From the NCBI GenBank assembly GCA_041521345.1, contig JBGOHB010000003.1: a stretch of 64,000 nucleotides of DNA; one strand, written 5' to 3'. This DNA comes from Virgibacillus_N oceani_A. GTDB taxonomy: Bacteria; Bacillota; Bacilli; Bacillales; Amphibacillaceae. Of this stretch, positions 25,604-33,911 are shown one piece after another; the stretch's first letter is position 1, and the number at the start of each line of letters is the position of its first letter. The notes under the pieces are model-generated. The model saw only the letters and a program-made list of their open reading frames with translations. It made no database searches and was not told the DNA's origin. The position numbers were made by a program, and so were the translations under genes.

Positions 25604-25764
25604 TTGTTTAATACATCCGCAGCTCTCTTCTGGCGTTCTTCTGGTGTTAAATAAAATTTGTTTGCATAAGAAGGTTTTTTTACTACTGTTTTTCGTGTAT
25701 TAACAATAAGTTGTGCTTCTCTCTCATTAATGGCATATTGGTATTTTAAATTTAATGTAGCCAT
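25594..25764 (-). CDS. 56-residue antitoxin-like small protein
   Basis: Read from ATG 25764 with AGGGATGAGG upstream. A beta-like start (MATLNLKYQYAINEREAQLI) is followed by a basic middle (NTRKTVVKKPSYANKF) and a C-terminal helix (TPEERQKRAADVLNKWK). The size, basic character and coupling to a GNAT-like downstream frame resemble antitoxins of GNAT-type toxin-antitoxin operons. The family is not identified. Confidence 0.5.
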   Translation of the reverse strand: MATLNLKYQYAINEREAQLIVNTRKTVVKKPSYANKFYLTPEERQKRAADVLNKWK

Positions 25765-25889
25765 ATCCTCATCCCTTTTTTTGTTTGTATCGTTCTTATT
25801 GTCACACAAGCATATCACACCCTTTTTAGTATGTATATGCAGTGTTCCCTCTTTCCTCTCAAATTGGAAATACTTAACTTTATGGCTAT

Positions 25890-25935
25890 GGGGGGAGGGC
25901 CTTTAGGTGCATACCCTTGTGGTATAAAGCCCCCC
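25890..25935. other. Strong bulged hairpin upstream of the antitoxin-like gene
   Basis: GGGGGG pairs with CCCCCC, CTTT with AAAG, and ATACC with GGTAT around a 5-base loop. No long T-run follows on either strand, so it looks more like a structured leader or a repeat than a terminator. Confidence 0.4.
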
Positions 25936-25973
25936 TACTTATTGAAGGTTCACTTTATCATTCTGCTAAAAAA

Positions 25974-26012
25974 GTGAACAGTTGTATAAAGCTGTTCGCT
26001 GATATTTTTTAT
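25974..26012 (+). terminator. Terminator-like hairpin with T-run, orphan
   Basis: GTGAACAG pairs with CTGTTCGC, followed by TGATATTTTTT. It resembles the terminator at 16131-16162. No gene on the plus strand reads into it within 800 bases. Confidence 0.6.
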
Positions 26013-26053
26013 CCCATTTTGAATGCATAGTTACTTCCCAAATTTAAAAAACC

Positions 26054-26155
26054 TATATAAGTTGACTTAAAGTTCCATGGACGTCCATTATGATCAACGC
26101 CCTGATTGGATTTTAATCCGACTTGTAATTTAGAATCACTTGTTCAACTTATATA
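26054..26155. mobile_element. 102-bp MITE-like element with 12-bp terminal inverted repeats
   Basis: TATATAAGTTGA at the left and TCAACTTATATA at the right are perfect inverted repeats. Inside lie further palindromes (ATGGACGTCCAT at 26077 and GGATTTTAATCC at 26108). No open frame is present. The rest of the 645-base gap (25765-26409) outside this element, the structure at 25890 and the hairpin at 25974 shows nothing I can assign. Confidence 0.45.
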
Positions 26156-26409
26156 AATAAAGTATGAGGTAAAGAATTTCATAGCTAAATCAACAAAATT
26201 CCCACTCCATTCACCATCAAATTTTCTCCATTCATCAATTTCAAACCATCCCAAACACCTCCAAATCAATACTTGCCCAAAAATGAGTACCACTCACAAT
26301 AAAATAAGAACCATTCACCTCTTTTTTTCCTCTATTCATTCACATTTTAATGCGTCTTAAACCTTATCCGCTTATGCTGAGATCATCAAACGAAAAAGGA
26401 GAGTTTTTT

Positions 26410-26904
26410 ATGTTGGAATGGTTTCAGGATTTATTACTCACATTGATAGAGGCGGATACATGGGTGCAATATCTGAGTGTCTTCATTATGTCGATTGTAC
26501 CATTTTTTGAATCGTATGTAGCGATTCCGATTGGTATCGTCTTTGGTTTTCCCACTGTTCAAGTTGTAATCATTGGTGCTTTAGGTAATTGGTTGTCGGT
26601 GATGGTATTTGTTTGGTTGATCTCGGGTCTTCGCAACAAAGTTTCCAAGAAGAAAAAAGGCAAGAGAAGGAACCGTGCTCAACAACTATTCAATAAGTAT
26701 GGTGTTCCAGGCGTTTCCTTTGCCGGACCGTTTATTTGTTTTCACGTATGTGCTGCCATTTCGATCGCATCAGGTGCAAAAAGGTCATATGTCAGCTTAT
26801 GGCAGACAATTGGCATTGTATCATGGTCGGTTGCGTTAGGTGTCGCTTTCCATTATGGCGTGAACCTACTGGAATACCTTCCGAATCTCAATCCATTTAC
26901 GTAA
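26410..26904 (+). CDS. Sm_multidrug_ex family small membrane protein (COG2426)
   Basis: 164 residues from ATG 26410 with AAAGGAG upstream. There are four membrane segments, a conserved acidic start of the family core (SIVPFFESYVAIPIGIVFGF), a basic cytoplasmic loop (RNKVSKKKKGKRRNRAQQLF) and the second core motif NKYGVPGVSFAGPF. The family was named small multidrug export protein but has no proven substrate. It is first of four plus-strand genes reaching to 28908. A paralogue lies at 47967-48419. Confidence 0.8.
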   Translation: MLEWFQDLLLTLIEADTWVQYLSVFIMSIVPFFESYVAIPIGIVFGFPTVQVVIIGALGNWLSVMVFVWLISGLRNKVSKKKKGKRRNRAQQLFNKYGVPGVSFAGPFICFHVCAAISIASGAKRSYVSLWQTIGIVSWSVALGVAFHYGVNLLEYLPNLNPFT

Positions 26905-26922
26905 GAAGGGAGATAGTCTACT

Positions 26923-27126
26923 ATGAAAATATTGTGGCGAAAAATCGTACCTTTGGTAATGATACTGTTGGCCATTATTCCGGCTTTGGTTATTTATGAA
27001 CCTTTGTCGCAAATATTTCCTGTATTTTCAAACTATACAGCCCCCGACTGGTTTATTCCTGTTGGGTTTATCAACATTGGTTTCATTGTGGTTCTTTCGA
27101 TTTTAGTGAAAGGGAAAGACGATTGA
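26923..27126 (+). CDS. 67-residue membrane protein
   Basis: Starts 19 bases after the preceding gene with AAGGGAGA as ribosome site. Two hydrophobic helices (about 8-28 and 43-62) flank a short external loop with NYTAPDWFIP. No family recognised. The close spacing indicates co-transcription with the Sm_multidrug_ex gene. Confidence 0.6.
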   Translation: MKILWRKIVPLVMILLAIIPALVIYEPLSQIFPVFSNYTAPDWFIPVGFINIGFIVVLSILVKGKDD

Positions 27127-27151
27127 AATCTTTTAATCAATTAGGTGTTAA

Positions 27152-27170
27152 ATAACGGAGCTTGCGTTAT
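27152..27170. promoter_or_regulatory. Dyad before the ABC-LytTR gene
   Basis: ATAACG and CGTTAT are perfect inverted arms with 7 bases between, located 39 bases before the gene for a LytTR DNA-binding protein. It could be an autoregulatory operator. Confidence 0.35.
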
Positions 27171-27208
27171 CATAATATCAAACAAATGAAAATGTCAAAA
27201 GGGGTATC

Positions 27209-28210
27209 ATGATGGTTCTTTCTTTTAACCAATTAGGAAAAATTGAACAAAATACAGTCCTGTTGCCAGAACTGAATTTGACAGTTTATCAAGGTGATGT
27301 GATCGCTGTTCAAACTGAAAATGAGTATATTCAACGGTTATTCGAACTATTGAATCACCCCCATACAATAAAAAGTGGTGCAATTACACTCCCGGACGGA
27401 GGATTTCAAGATGTGCATATTTTCCAGCAGACGGATGGTTTATATAAACGACTAACCGTCAAGCAAATGCTGCATTTTTGGAGCCGATTATATCAACGTA
27501 AAGTGGACATAGAAATGCTTTTGAACTTGTGTGATTTGCAGGCTTGCGTTTCCAAGAAAACCAAAGATTTAACACAATCGGAACAACGTCGCTTACAGTT
27601 TGCTTTAGCTTTGATACAGCCAGCTGAAGTATATATATTTGAAGACCCTTCACAAATGTTGGATCTCCAATCAAAGCATGTCCTTCATAAATTGTTGGTA
27701 CAATTGGCCAAAAACGGTGGTGCTGTTTTGCTGTTTACACCTGTGCTGGAAGAAGCCATTCGGCTTGGGGGTGTTGTTTACCGTTATTCGGAGCGCGGGA
27801 TACAAAAGGTGGAAGAAGATATTCAAGATACGGAAGAGGAAGGGCATAACGAAGATTTAACAAATACTCAAGTTCCATTTGAGAAAATTAGTGCGAAAGT
27901 AGAAGATAAAATTATCCTCTTTCATCCGTTGGAAATTGATTATATCGAAGCGCGCAATGGCCAGACCTTTCTGTTTGTCAACAATGAAGAATTTGTTTCA
28001 TCGAATACAACCAAAACATTGGAAGCGCGTCTTTTGCCATTAGGTTTTTTCCGTTGCCATCGTTCCTATCTTGTCAATTTGCAACGAGTGCGGGAAATTA
28101 TTATTTGGAGTAAAAATAGTTATAGTCTCAGCCTGGATAACCCGTCTAAAAGTACAATACCTTTATCCAAAGGAAATTATAGTAAATTAAAAGAGCTCAT
28201 TCAGTTATGA
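27209..28210 (+). CDS. ABC-ATPase-like domain fused to LytTR DNA-binding domain, Walker A missing
   Basis: 333 residues. Residues 1-200 follow the course of an ABC ATPase: an LPELNLTVYQGD strand, a signature-like LTQSEQRRLQFALAL and a Walker B-like VYIFEDPSQMLD. The Walker A position reads AVQTENEYIQRL, without any GKT. Residues about 235-333 are a LytTR domain, with IDYIEARNGQTFLFVNNEEF, FRCHRSYLVNLQRV and a PLSKGNYSKLKEL end. Such ABC-LytTR fusions are known as regulators next to ABC-2 permeases. Here ATP binding seems lost, so it probably acts purely as a regulator of this cluster. Confidence 0.82.
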   Translation: MMVLSFNQLGKIEQNTVLLPELNLTVYQGDVIAVQTENEYIQRLFELLNHPHTIKSGAITLPDGGFQDVHIFQQTDGLYKRLTVKQMLHFWSRLYQRKVDIEMLLNLCDLQACVSKKTKDLTQSEQRRLQFALALIQPAEVYIFEDPSQMLDLQSKHVLHKLLVQLAKNGGAVLLFTPVLEEAIRLGGVVYRYSERGIQKVEEDIQDTEEEGHNEDLTNTQVPFEKISAKVEDKIILFHPLEIDYIEARNGQTFLFVNNEEFVSSNTTKTLEARLLPLGFFRCHRSYLVNLQRVREIIIWSKNSYSLSLDNPSKSTIPLSKGNYSKLKELIQL

Positions 28211-28227
28211 TGAAAGGAGGGAGTCTC

Positions 28228-28908
28228 GTGGATATGCATCGATGGAGCGCATTGCTTTACAAAGATTTATGCGACTTGCGCTGGAATGGCCAGATTCTCT
28301 TTAACCTTATTGCTGTGATTGTTTTTGTTTCTGTTTTTTCACTGATTCCGGTGCAGCAAACACCAATATCGTTTCTCATTGCTTTTATTCTCACTATGGT
28401 AACGATGTTGATGCAGGGAAATATGGTAGTGGAGGAATTTGAACAGAAAACGAAACGACGCCTGATACAAGCAGGCTATTCCATGTGGGACATCATTTTT
28501 TCAAAAATATTGATTACGTTCACGGTTACGACGCTCATGTTGGTACTTTTCTTTTCCCTTTATAGTGACAGTATCTCTCGTAGTATAATTACCTTTCTGC
28601 TTGTTTTGCCAATGCTGGTGATGATGCTCTTTATCGGAACATTTTTAGGGATGAAAACAAGGAATACCATTGAAGTCAGTTTACAGGGCATGCCGGTTAT
28701 TCTGCTCTATTTCTTTGTGGAAGGCCTGCTCATGAATATTGATCAAGGCACGATGAAATGGCTCGCTGTTTTTCCAAATTATCATCTGCATTATGGCATG
28801 GAGCAGCTTTATTCGCAGCAACCCTTTCTCCATTTTTTCATCGTGCCATTACTTTGGGTGAGTGCAGTTATACTTTTATTTGTTGTTTGGTTTCGGCGGT
28901 CACAGTGA
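28228..28908 (+). CDS. ABC-2-type membrane permease-like protein
   Basis: 226 residues from GTG 28228 with AAAGGAGG at the right distance; an ATG at 28207 overlaps the previous stop but lacks a site. Six hydrophobic segments follow the ABC-2 pattern, with the helix-loop VVEEFEQKTKRRLIQAGYSM typical of the first cytoplasmic loop, and a final FVVWFRRSQ. The only ATPase-like partner nearby is the Walker A-less fusion just upstream. The permease therefore either borrows another ATPase or signals rather than transports. Confidence 0.75.
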   Translation: MDMHRWSALLYKDLCDLRWNGQILFNLIAVIVFVSVFSLIPVQQTPISFLIAFILTMVTMLMQGNMVVEEFEQKTKRRLIQAGYSMWDIIFSKILITFTVTTLMLVLFFSLYSDSISRSIITFLLVLPMLVMMLFIGTFLGMKTRNTIEVSLQGMPVILLYFFVEGLLMNIDQGTMKWLAVFPNYHLHYGMEQLYSQQPFLHFFIVPLLWVSAVILLFVVWFRRSQ

Positions 28909-28959
28909 CGCCCCAAATTTGTCAAACAGTCCAACATCCAAAAATAACATACAATACCC

Positions 28960-28997
28960 ATGACATTTGTCATATACACCCCTTGACGTTTATGTCT
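28960..28997. promoter_or_regulatory. Candidate DesR binding region upstream of des
   Basis: A dyad ATGACA-TT-TGTCAT (28960-28973) is followed 11 bases later by a weaker copy (TTGACGTTTATGTC, 28983-28996). It stands about 75-105 bases before the des start. In Bacillus the phosphorylated DesR dimer activates des from such tandem sites; here the link is inferred from position and the desKR genes downstream. Confidence 0.5.
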
Positions 28998-29066
28998 TAT
29001 ATTCCTCTTGGTTTTTATCTAACATAGTAGGTATCCAATACTAGTACCTTATATTAGGAGGAAAAC

Positions 29067-30113
29067 ATGAGTAGACAAAAACAGGCACAATTAAGAAAAA
29101 GTGTTGCGGGCTTTGCAAAAGCAGATAGAAAAGCAAGTATCATACAGCTGATAAATACAGTGCTGCCATTCTTTCTGCTATGGTTCCTCGCATACCAGAG
29201 CCTGGCGGTGTCCATTTGGCTGACGCTTGCACTTTCCATCGTTGCATCGGGATTTGTTATCCGGATATTTATCATATTTCATGATTGCACACATGGATCC
29301 TTTTTCAAAGGCAGTAAAGCAAATCGGATTGTCGGTACGATTACCGGAATTATTACATTGTTTGCCTTTGAAAAATGGAAACGAGCTCACGCGATCCATC
29401 ATGCGACAAGCAGTAACCTGGATAAACGGGGTACAGGTGACGTGTGGGTGATGACGGTGGATGAATATGCTGCTGCTTCGTTTTGGGGGAGATTAGCTTA
29501 TCGGCTTTACCGCAACCCAATTATTATGTTTGGCTTTGGTCCGCTATATCTTTTCTTACTTTCAAACCGCTTCAATCGGAAAGGTGCAAGGCGAAAGGAA
29601 CGAATGAACACCTATTTGATAAACATTTCCATAGCCGGAATCTACGCCATACTAATATGGGCAGTCGGCTGGCAGGCATTTTTAATTATCCAGCTCCCGA
29701 TCTTATTTATATCTGGTTCACTTGGTATTTGGTTATTTTACGTGCAGCATCAGTTTGAGGATTCCTACTTCGAAAATGAGGAAGAGTGGGATTTCGTGAA
29801 AGCAGCTGTCGATGGCAGCTCCTATTACAAGCTTCCGAAAATAATGCAATGGATCACAGGAAATATAGGATACCATCACGTACATCACTTGAGTCCAAGG
29901 GTGCCTAATTATAATCTGGAAAATGCACATGAATCTACGCCGCCATTGAAGAAGGCTACAACGATCACATTAGCTTCCAGTTTAAAATCTATACGCTTTC
30001 GCTTGTATGATGAAGCGAGCAAATCATTTGTAAGCTTTGGAGAAGTCAAAGCACTTTTGAAAAAAAGAAAGCTGAATATCCAAATAGAGGCTGGGACAGA
30101 ACAATTGAAGTAA
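29067..30113 (+). CDS. des: Acyl-lipid fatty acid desaturase Des
   Basis: 348 residues. Three histidine boxes of membrane di-iron desaturases are present: HDCTHGS, HAIHHATSSN and HHVHH. Four hydrophobic stretches surround them, and blocks such as SNLDKRGTGDVW, SGSLGIWLFYVQH and WITGNIGYHHVHHLSPRVPN are nearly those of Bacillus subtilis Des, the delta-5 desaturase. It introduces double bonds into membrane phospholipid acyl chains upon cold shock. An AGGAGG site precedes the ATG. desK and desR follow, with a repeat element between. Confidence 0.95.
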   Translation: MSRQKQAQLRKSVAGFAKADRKASIIQLINTVLPFFLLWFLAYQSLAVSIWLTLALSIVASGFVIRIFIIFHDCTHGSFFKGSKANRIVGTITGIITLFAFEKWKRAHAIHHATSSNLDKRGTGDVWVMTVDEYAAASFWGRLAYRLYRNPIIMFGFGPLYLFLLSNRFNRKGARRKERMNTYLINISIAGIYAILIWAVGWQAFLIIQLPILFISGSLGIWLFYVQHQFEDSYFENEEEWDFVKAAVDGSSYYKLPKIMQWITGNIGYHHVHHLSPRVPNYNLENAHESTPPLKKATTITLASSLKSIRFRLYDEASKSFVSFGEVKALLKKRKLNIQIEAGTEQLK

Positions 30114-30152
30114 ACAAAAATCCGAATATCACTAAACTGGCACCTAAAAACC

Positions 30153-30373
30153 GCTCCGGAAATATACTATGCTTTCACCACGGGCACAAGTGCGACATCA
30201 TTTCAAACTTCCTTTGGTCGTTTTCAGCGTGTCTTCTTTGCCGCGGGCGGCTGGTGAGCCTCCTTCATTATTAAAGCACTCCGGGGTCTCACCGATGCCT
30301 TTCCTCCCGCAAATCTTTACGGTGGGGCGAGCATTTAGCGCAGCCCCAGGAGTCTACGTATATTTCCGGAGCT
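30153..30373. repeat. 221-bp intergenic repeat with 15-bp perfect terminal inverted repeats
   Basis: GCTCCGGAAATATAC (30153-30167) and GTATATTTCCGGAGC (30359-30373) bound a GC-rich, structured, non-coding segment. On the minus strand it contains GTAGACTCCTG, GGTGAGACCCC and GGAGGCTCACCAGCCGCCCG. I recognise this set as an abundant intergenic repeat in Bacillus-related genomes. A fragment of its middle occurs at 33912-33950. It separates des from desK. Confidence 0.75.
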
Positions 30374-30521
30374 ACCATAGTAGATTGTTCGTCTTTTCAA
30401 TGTTTCCTCAGGTTTTGTCCCAGGCTCACAGGAAAAATAATAAGCACAATTCCCTTCCATACTGTATAGAGGGGGATTTTTTTTGGTATACTTGGTTAAA
30501 CGAACGAAGGAGGGAGACTTC

Positions 30522-31658
30522 ATGCAAAACTGGTATCATATTTTTCCTAAAAATACGGGGCTTAGTGCCTTTACGTGGATAGCATTCTGTCTTCTCCCGT
30601 TCTATTTTATTTTCAGGTCATCATCGTTTACAGAAGTAATCATCGGCATTATACTCGTTGTTCTATTTTTTACTACCTATCGCCTGGCCTTTATCAAACA
30701 AGGCTGGACGGTTTATGTGTCCGTGGGATTAGAAATAGCGATTAGCATCGGAATGACTTTATATTTTGGTTATGTTTATTTTGCACTCTTTTTAGCCTTT
30801 TTTATTGGTAATATACAAAACAAAGCTGGATTCCTCACATTATATGTTGTGCATTTAGTTACGACAATCACAGCAGTGACGATTGGCTTCTTTATACAGA
30901 CCCAAATATTTTACACGCAGTTTCCATTTATCATTATTAGTATTATTGGGATCATTCTTCTTCCGTTTAATATGTATAATCGGAACAAAAGAGAAAAGCT
31001 GGAAAATCAATTAGAGGATGCAAATAAAAAGATCTCCCAACTCATGGTTATGGAAGAACGCCAGCGAATAGCAAGAGACCTGCATGATACGCTCGGACAA
31101 AAGCTTTCCTTAATTGGCTTAAAAAGTGATTTAGCTGGAAGATTAATTCCTTTGGATGCAGAAACAGCAAAGTCGGAAATAGATGATATTCACCAAACGG
31201 CAAGAACAGCTTTAAAAGAGGTGCGGGATCTGGTGTCTGATATGAGGAGCATTAAACTTAAAGACGAAATTATTCATGTGCGGCAAATGCTGAAAGCTGC
31301 ACAAATCGATTTTAATGTAGAAGGAAACTTGGATTTAAATAACACTCCATTATTAGTTGAGAATGTACTGAGTTTATGCATGAAAGAAGCAGTAACCAAT
31401 GTAGTGAAACACAGCCAGGCAACAAATTGCAATATTTTTATTAAACAATCCCCAAGTGAGCTGGAAATTCAAGTTCAGGATAATGGGAACGGCCTGCCTG
31501 TTAAAAAAACCTCGCCCCACAGCCATGGACTGGCGGGCATCAGAGAAAGACTGGAATTTGTGAATGGCAGCATGGAAATCATTGTATCCGGCGGAACGAT
31601 AATGACAATCAAGGTGCCAAATGTAATACAGCAAACCGGACAGGAGGAACTGTTGTGA
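30522..31658 (+). CDS. desK: Membrane fluidity sensor kinase DesK
   Basis: About 378 residues from ATG 30522, with AAGGAGGGAG upstream. Four to five closely packed membrane helices fill residues 1-150. A linker coiled coil leads to the HisKA_3 motif ERQRIARDLHDTLGQKLS with its phosphoacceptor histidine. The HATPase end has CMKEAVTNVVKHS and HGLAGIRERLEF. DesK measures bilayer thickness and switches between kinase and phosphatase towards DesR. It is coupled to desR by a four-base overlap. Confidence 0.92.
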   Translation: MQNWYHIFPKNTGLSAFTWIAFCLLPFYFIFRSSSFTEVIIGIILVVLFFTTYRLAFIKQGWTVYVSVGLEIAISIGMTLYFGYVYFALFLAFFIGNIQNKAGFLTLYVVHLVTTITAVTIGFFIQTQIFYTQFPFIIISIIGIILLPFNMYNRNKREKLENQLEDANKKISQLMVMEERQRIARDLHDTLGQKLSLIGLKSDLAGRLIPLDAETAKSEIDDIHQTARTALKEVRDLVSDMRSIKLKDEIIHVRQMLKAAQIDFNVEGNLDLNNTPLLVENVLSLCMKEAVTNVVKHSQATNCNIFIKQSPSELEIQVQDNGNGLPVKKTSPHSHGLAGIRERLEFVNGSMEIIVSGGTIMTIKVPNVIQQTGQEELL

Positions 31659-32254
31659 TGCGTATTGTGATAGCTGAAGATCAAGGAATGCTGCTTGGTG
31701 CACTTGGGTCACTTCTAAATCTGGAAGAAGATATGGAGGTCGTCGGCAAAGCCAAAAATGGAGAAGAAGCATTAGAGCTGGTGAAAAAAGAGCAGCCGGA
31801 TATATGTATAATGGATATTGAAATGCCGGTGAAAAGCGGTCTGGATGCAGCAGAAGAGCTAAAAGATCACCCTTGTAAAGTAATTATTTTAACGACCTTT
31901 GCACGTGCAGGCTATTTTGAGCGGGCCAGAAATGCAGGGGTAGGCGGATATCTGTTAAAAGATAGCCCAAGTGAGGAATTGGCAAATGCTATTCGCACTA
32001 TAATAAATGGTCGGAGAGTGTATGCTCCGGAACTGGTTGATATGGCTTACAGCAATGAAAATCCACTGACAGATCGAGAAGAGCAAGTGCTTAAATTGAT
32101 TGCAGAAGGAAAAAATACGAAAGAAATAGGAAAACAGCTTTTAATAACTACTGGAACGGTACGTAATTATGTATCGGTCATTTTGGAAAAATTGGAAGTG
32201 AGTAACCGGATTGAAGCCGTGTCCCGATTTAGGGAGGAGGGCTGGTTCACCTGA
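31655..32254 (+). CDS. desR: Response regulator DesR (NarL/LuxR type)
   Basis: 199 residues. The receiver has Asp54 in DICIMDIEMPVKSG and the conserved lysine in GYLLKDSPSEELANAIR. The C-terminal LuxR-type HTH reads NPLTDREEQVLKLIAEGKNT and NYVSVILEKLEVSNR. Taking GTG 31655 as start puts the phosphorylated aspartate at position 54, as in Bacillus subtilis DesR, and overlaps desK by four bases. Phospho-DesR activates des; a candidate site lies at 28960-28997. Confidence 0.92.
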   Translation: MMRIVIAEDQGMLLGALGSLLNLEEDMEVVGKAKNGEEALELVKKEQPDICIMDIEMPVKSGLDAAEELKDHPCKVIILTTFARAGYFERARNAGVGGYLLKDSPSEELANAIRTIINGRRVYAPELVDMAYSNENPLTDREEQVLKLIAEGKNTKEIGKQLLITTGTVRNYVSVILEKLEVSNRIEAVSRFREEGWFT

Positions 32255-32271
32255 TTTTTTTAACAACAATA

Positions 32272-32300
32272 AACGGCCTTAGCTGGAGCTAAAGCCGTGT
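32272..32300 (+). terminator. Terminator-like hairpin after desR
   Basis: AACGGCCTTAGCT pairs imperfectly with AGCTAAAGCCGT across a 2-base loop. The U-tract (GTTAGATTGTTT) is weak. Confidence 0.5.
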
Positions 32301-32354
32301 TAGATTGTTTCTGCAGCCTAAATTTAAGAGAATGAGTCAATTCAATAATGTAAT

Positions 32355-33032
32355 CTACTTCAAATTTGGCGGTTGTTTTATTTTTGTTACAACTTTATCC
32401 TCTGTAACATGAATCTGGCAACTTTTTCCTTCGTATATAAATTTAAAAACACCGTTATTAAAATCAGTCCCGATGTCCTTGTAAAAAATTCCTTCATAGC
32501 GGTTGGCATGGGATCGTGCAAAAGTGAGTTCATATTCACCGTTTTTATCTTCCTTTAAGAAGGCACGGACTCCTCTTTCGTATTCCGGATCTTCCTCGGT
32601 TGCTCTTACATTCCTGTCGAAAGAGACGATATGAATATCGATATACGTAAGTTCACGAAGAAGTACGTTGACAAATGACCCTTTTGTAATTTCTTCCCAC
32701 CTGTTTTGCGGGGACTGCCCAATAATAACCTGCGTTATATTATGCTTGTGGGCAACTTCCTTGATTGCTCTGACAGAAGATTTACTTTCATTATCCCTTA
32801 AAATAAATTCTTCTGCATCCAACTCATCAGCCAGCTCTTTCCAGCGATCCACATACCTGGATTTCTCCTCATCAAATTCATCATAAGGAAGCTGGTCAAC
32901 AGTTAAAATATAATAAGGACAATCAAGCATATTTGCCAACTTATGACCGCGTTTGATCAGTCGCTCTCCATTCGGTCCGTAATATACACAAACGAGAATG
33001 GCCTCATCCATACGGCCTCTGATTTTCTTCAT
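32355..33032 (-). CDS. Usp-domain protein resembling the KdpD sensor universal-stress domain
   Basis: 225 residues from ATG 33032, with AAAGGTGGGTG upstream. The N-terminal 150 residues fold as a universal stress protein: ILVCVYYGPNGERLIKRGHK at strand one, and the nucleotide-loop-like VIIGQSPQNRWEEITKGSFV (G-x2-x9-G-S). This version is closest to the Usp module found in KdpD kinases. The last 60 residues are an added domain without a name. Many Usp domains bind ATP or cyclic di-AMP. It lies between desR and mrp, facing desR; its role is unknown. Confidence 0.75.
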   Translation of the reverse strand: MKKIRGRMDEAILVCVYYGPNGERLIKRGHKLANMLDCPYYILTVDQLPYDEFDEEKSRYVDRWKELADELDAEEFILRDNESKSSVRAIKEVAHKHNITQVIIGQSPQNRWEEITKGSFVNVLLRELTYIDIHIVSFDRNVRATEEDPEYERGVRAFLKEDKNGEYELTFARSHANRYEGIFYKDIGTDFNNGVFKFIYEGKSCQIHVTEDKVVTKIKQPPNLK

Positions 33033-33384
33033 GATACACCCACCTTTGTCATCCAAACTATTTAAACGTATATATTCTAACGGAAAATGTACATACTTTC
33101 AATATAGCATAGGCCAAAAAATGATTTTTTTCCATACAAATTGCAAAAAACCTGCTAATTCCCTTGCAAAAGGCGTTTTAAGCTATATAAATAACAAGGA
33201 AAATCCCTTTATTTGCTAAAAATGAAACGTCTGAAGTGCAGTACATATTGATTTCATGTATAATTATTTTTGTGAAATCATAACATGTATATTCCTTTAA
33301 CAGGATTTATTTTAGGTTAATGCTGAAACTGGATTGATATTAGTATTACCTAAATAAAAAAGAAATAAAATAGAAATAGCAAAG

Positions 33385-33830
33385 AACGCCCGTTACCAGC
33401 GTTGGTTGATAGATAATAGGATAAACCCTTCCTGTGTGTCTAAGGGAACCGCAGAATCGAAAGCTGCGTCTCCTAACGAAATTGTACCACTTATACTTAT
33501 ACCCCGATAAGTGTCTGAATTTGTCGCGTCTTATATGCAGATAATTACATCTGCATAGTAGTTATATGCGATATTTTCATTATTGTTAATCAGTATGGTT
33601 AACAATGCAGTTATTCCCCTTTTGGCCGGTGATCTTACCTGCAAAAGTGCACTAGTAATCAATGCGCTGCAGATAAATGTTGAACGTAGACGCACTGCTT
33701 AGGCTTGCCATCCAAAATGTATAAGAATCATAAGAAAGTAAAATATGCATTCCTAAGAACCTCTTTCGGCAAGCTGCGTATTCTAAAAATCCCTCTGGTA
33801 ACGATATTGTTAGAATCTTTTAAACTATAT
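33385..33830. other. Structured non-coding region upstream of the mrp operon
   Basis: No gene is supported between 33033 and 34129. This part carries hairpins ACTTAT/ATAAGT (about 33489-33512), ATGCAGAT/ATCTGCAT (33534-33556) and GTTAA/TTAAC (about 33585-33602). Two loosely repeated modules each contain AAGCTGCGT followed by TAACGA-ATTGT (33460-33485 and 33770-33810). It could be a long mrp leader, an RNA gene or remnants of repeats. The rest of the gap is plain AT-rich sequence, apart from a repeat fragment at 33912. Confidence 0.35.
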
Positions 33831-33911
33831 AATCAAAATATGAATAACTTTCCAGCTGATTAAGACCTGTTTTTGCTTTAAAAGATTAAAAAAAGAAATT
33901 TAATCGCCGAT

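Noticed and set aside
26350..26409. Upstream extension of the Sm_multidrug_ex protein
   Set aside because: The ATG at 26410 has AAAGGAG at correct spacing, and the extension includes the ribosome site itself.
30169..30582. 137-residue frame between des and desK
   Set aside because: It runs through the 221-bp palindromic repeat and the desK ribosome site, so its coding appearance is due to GC content.
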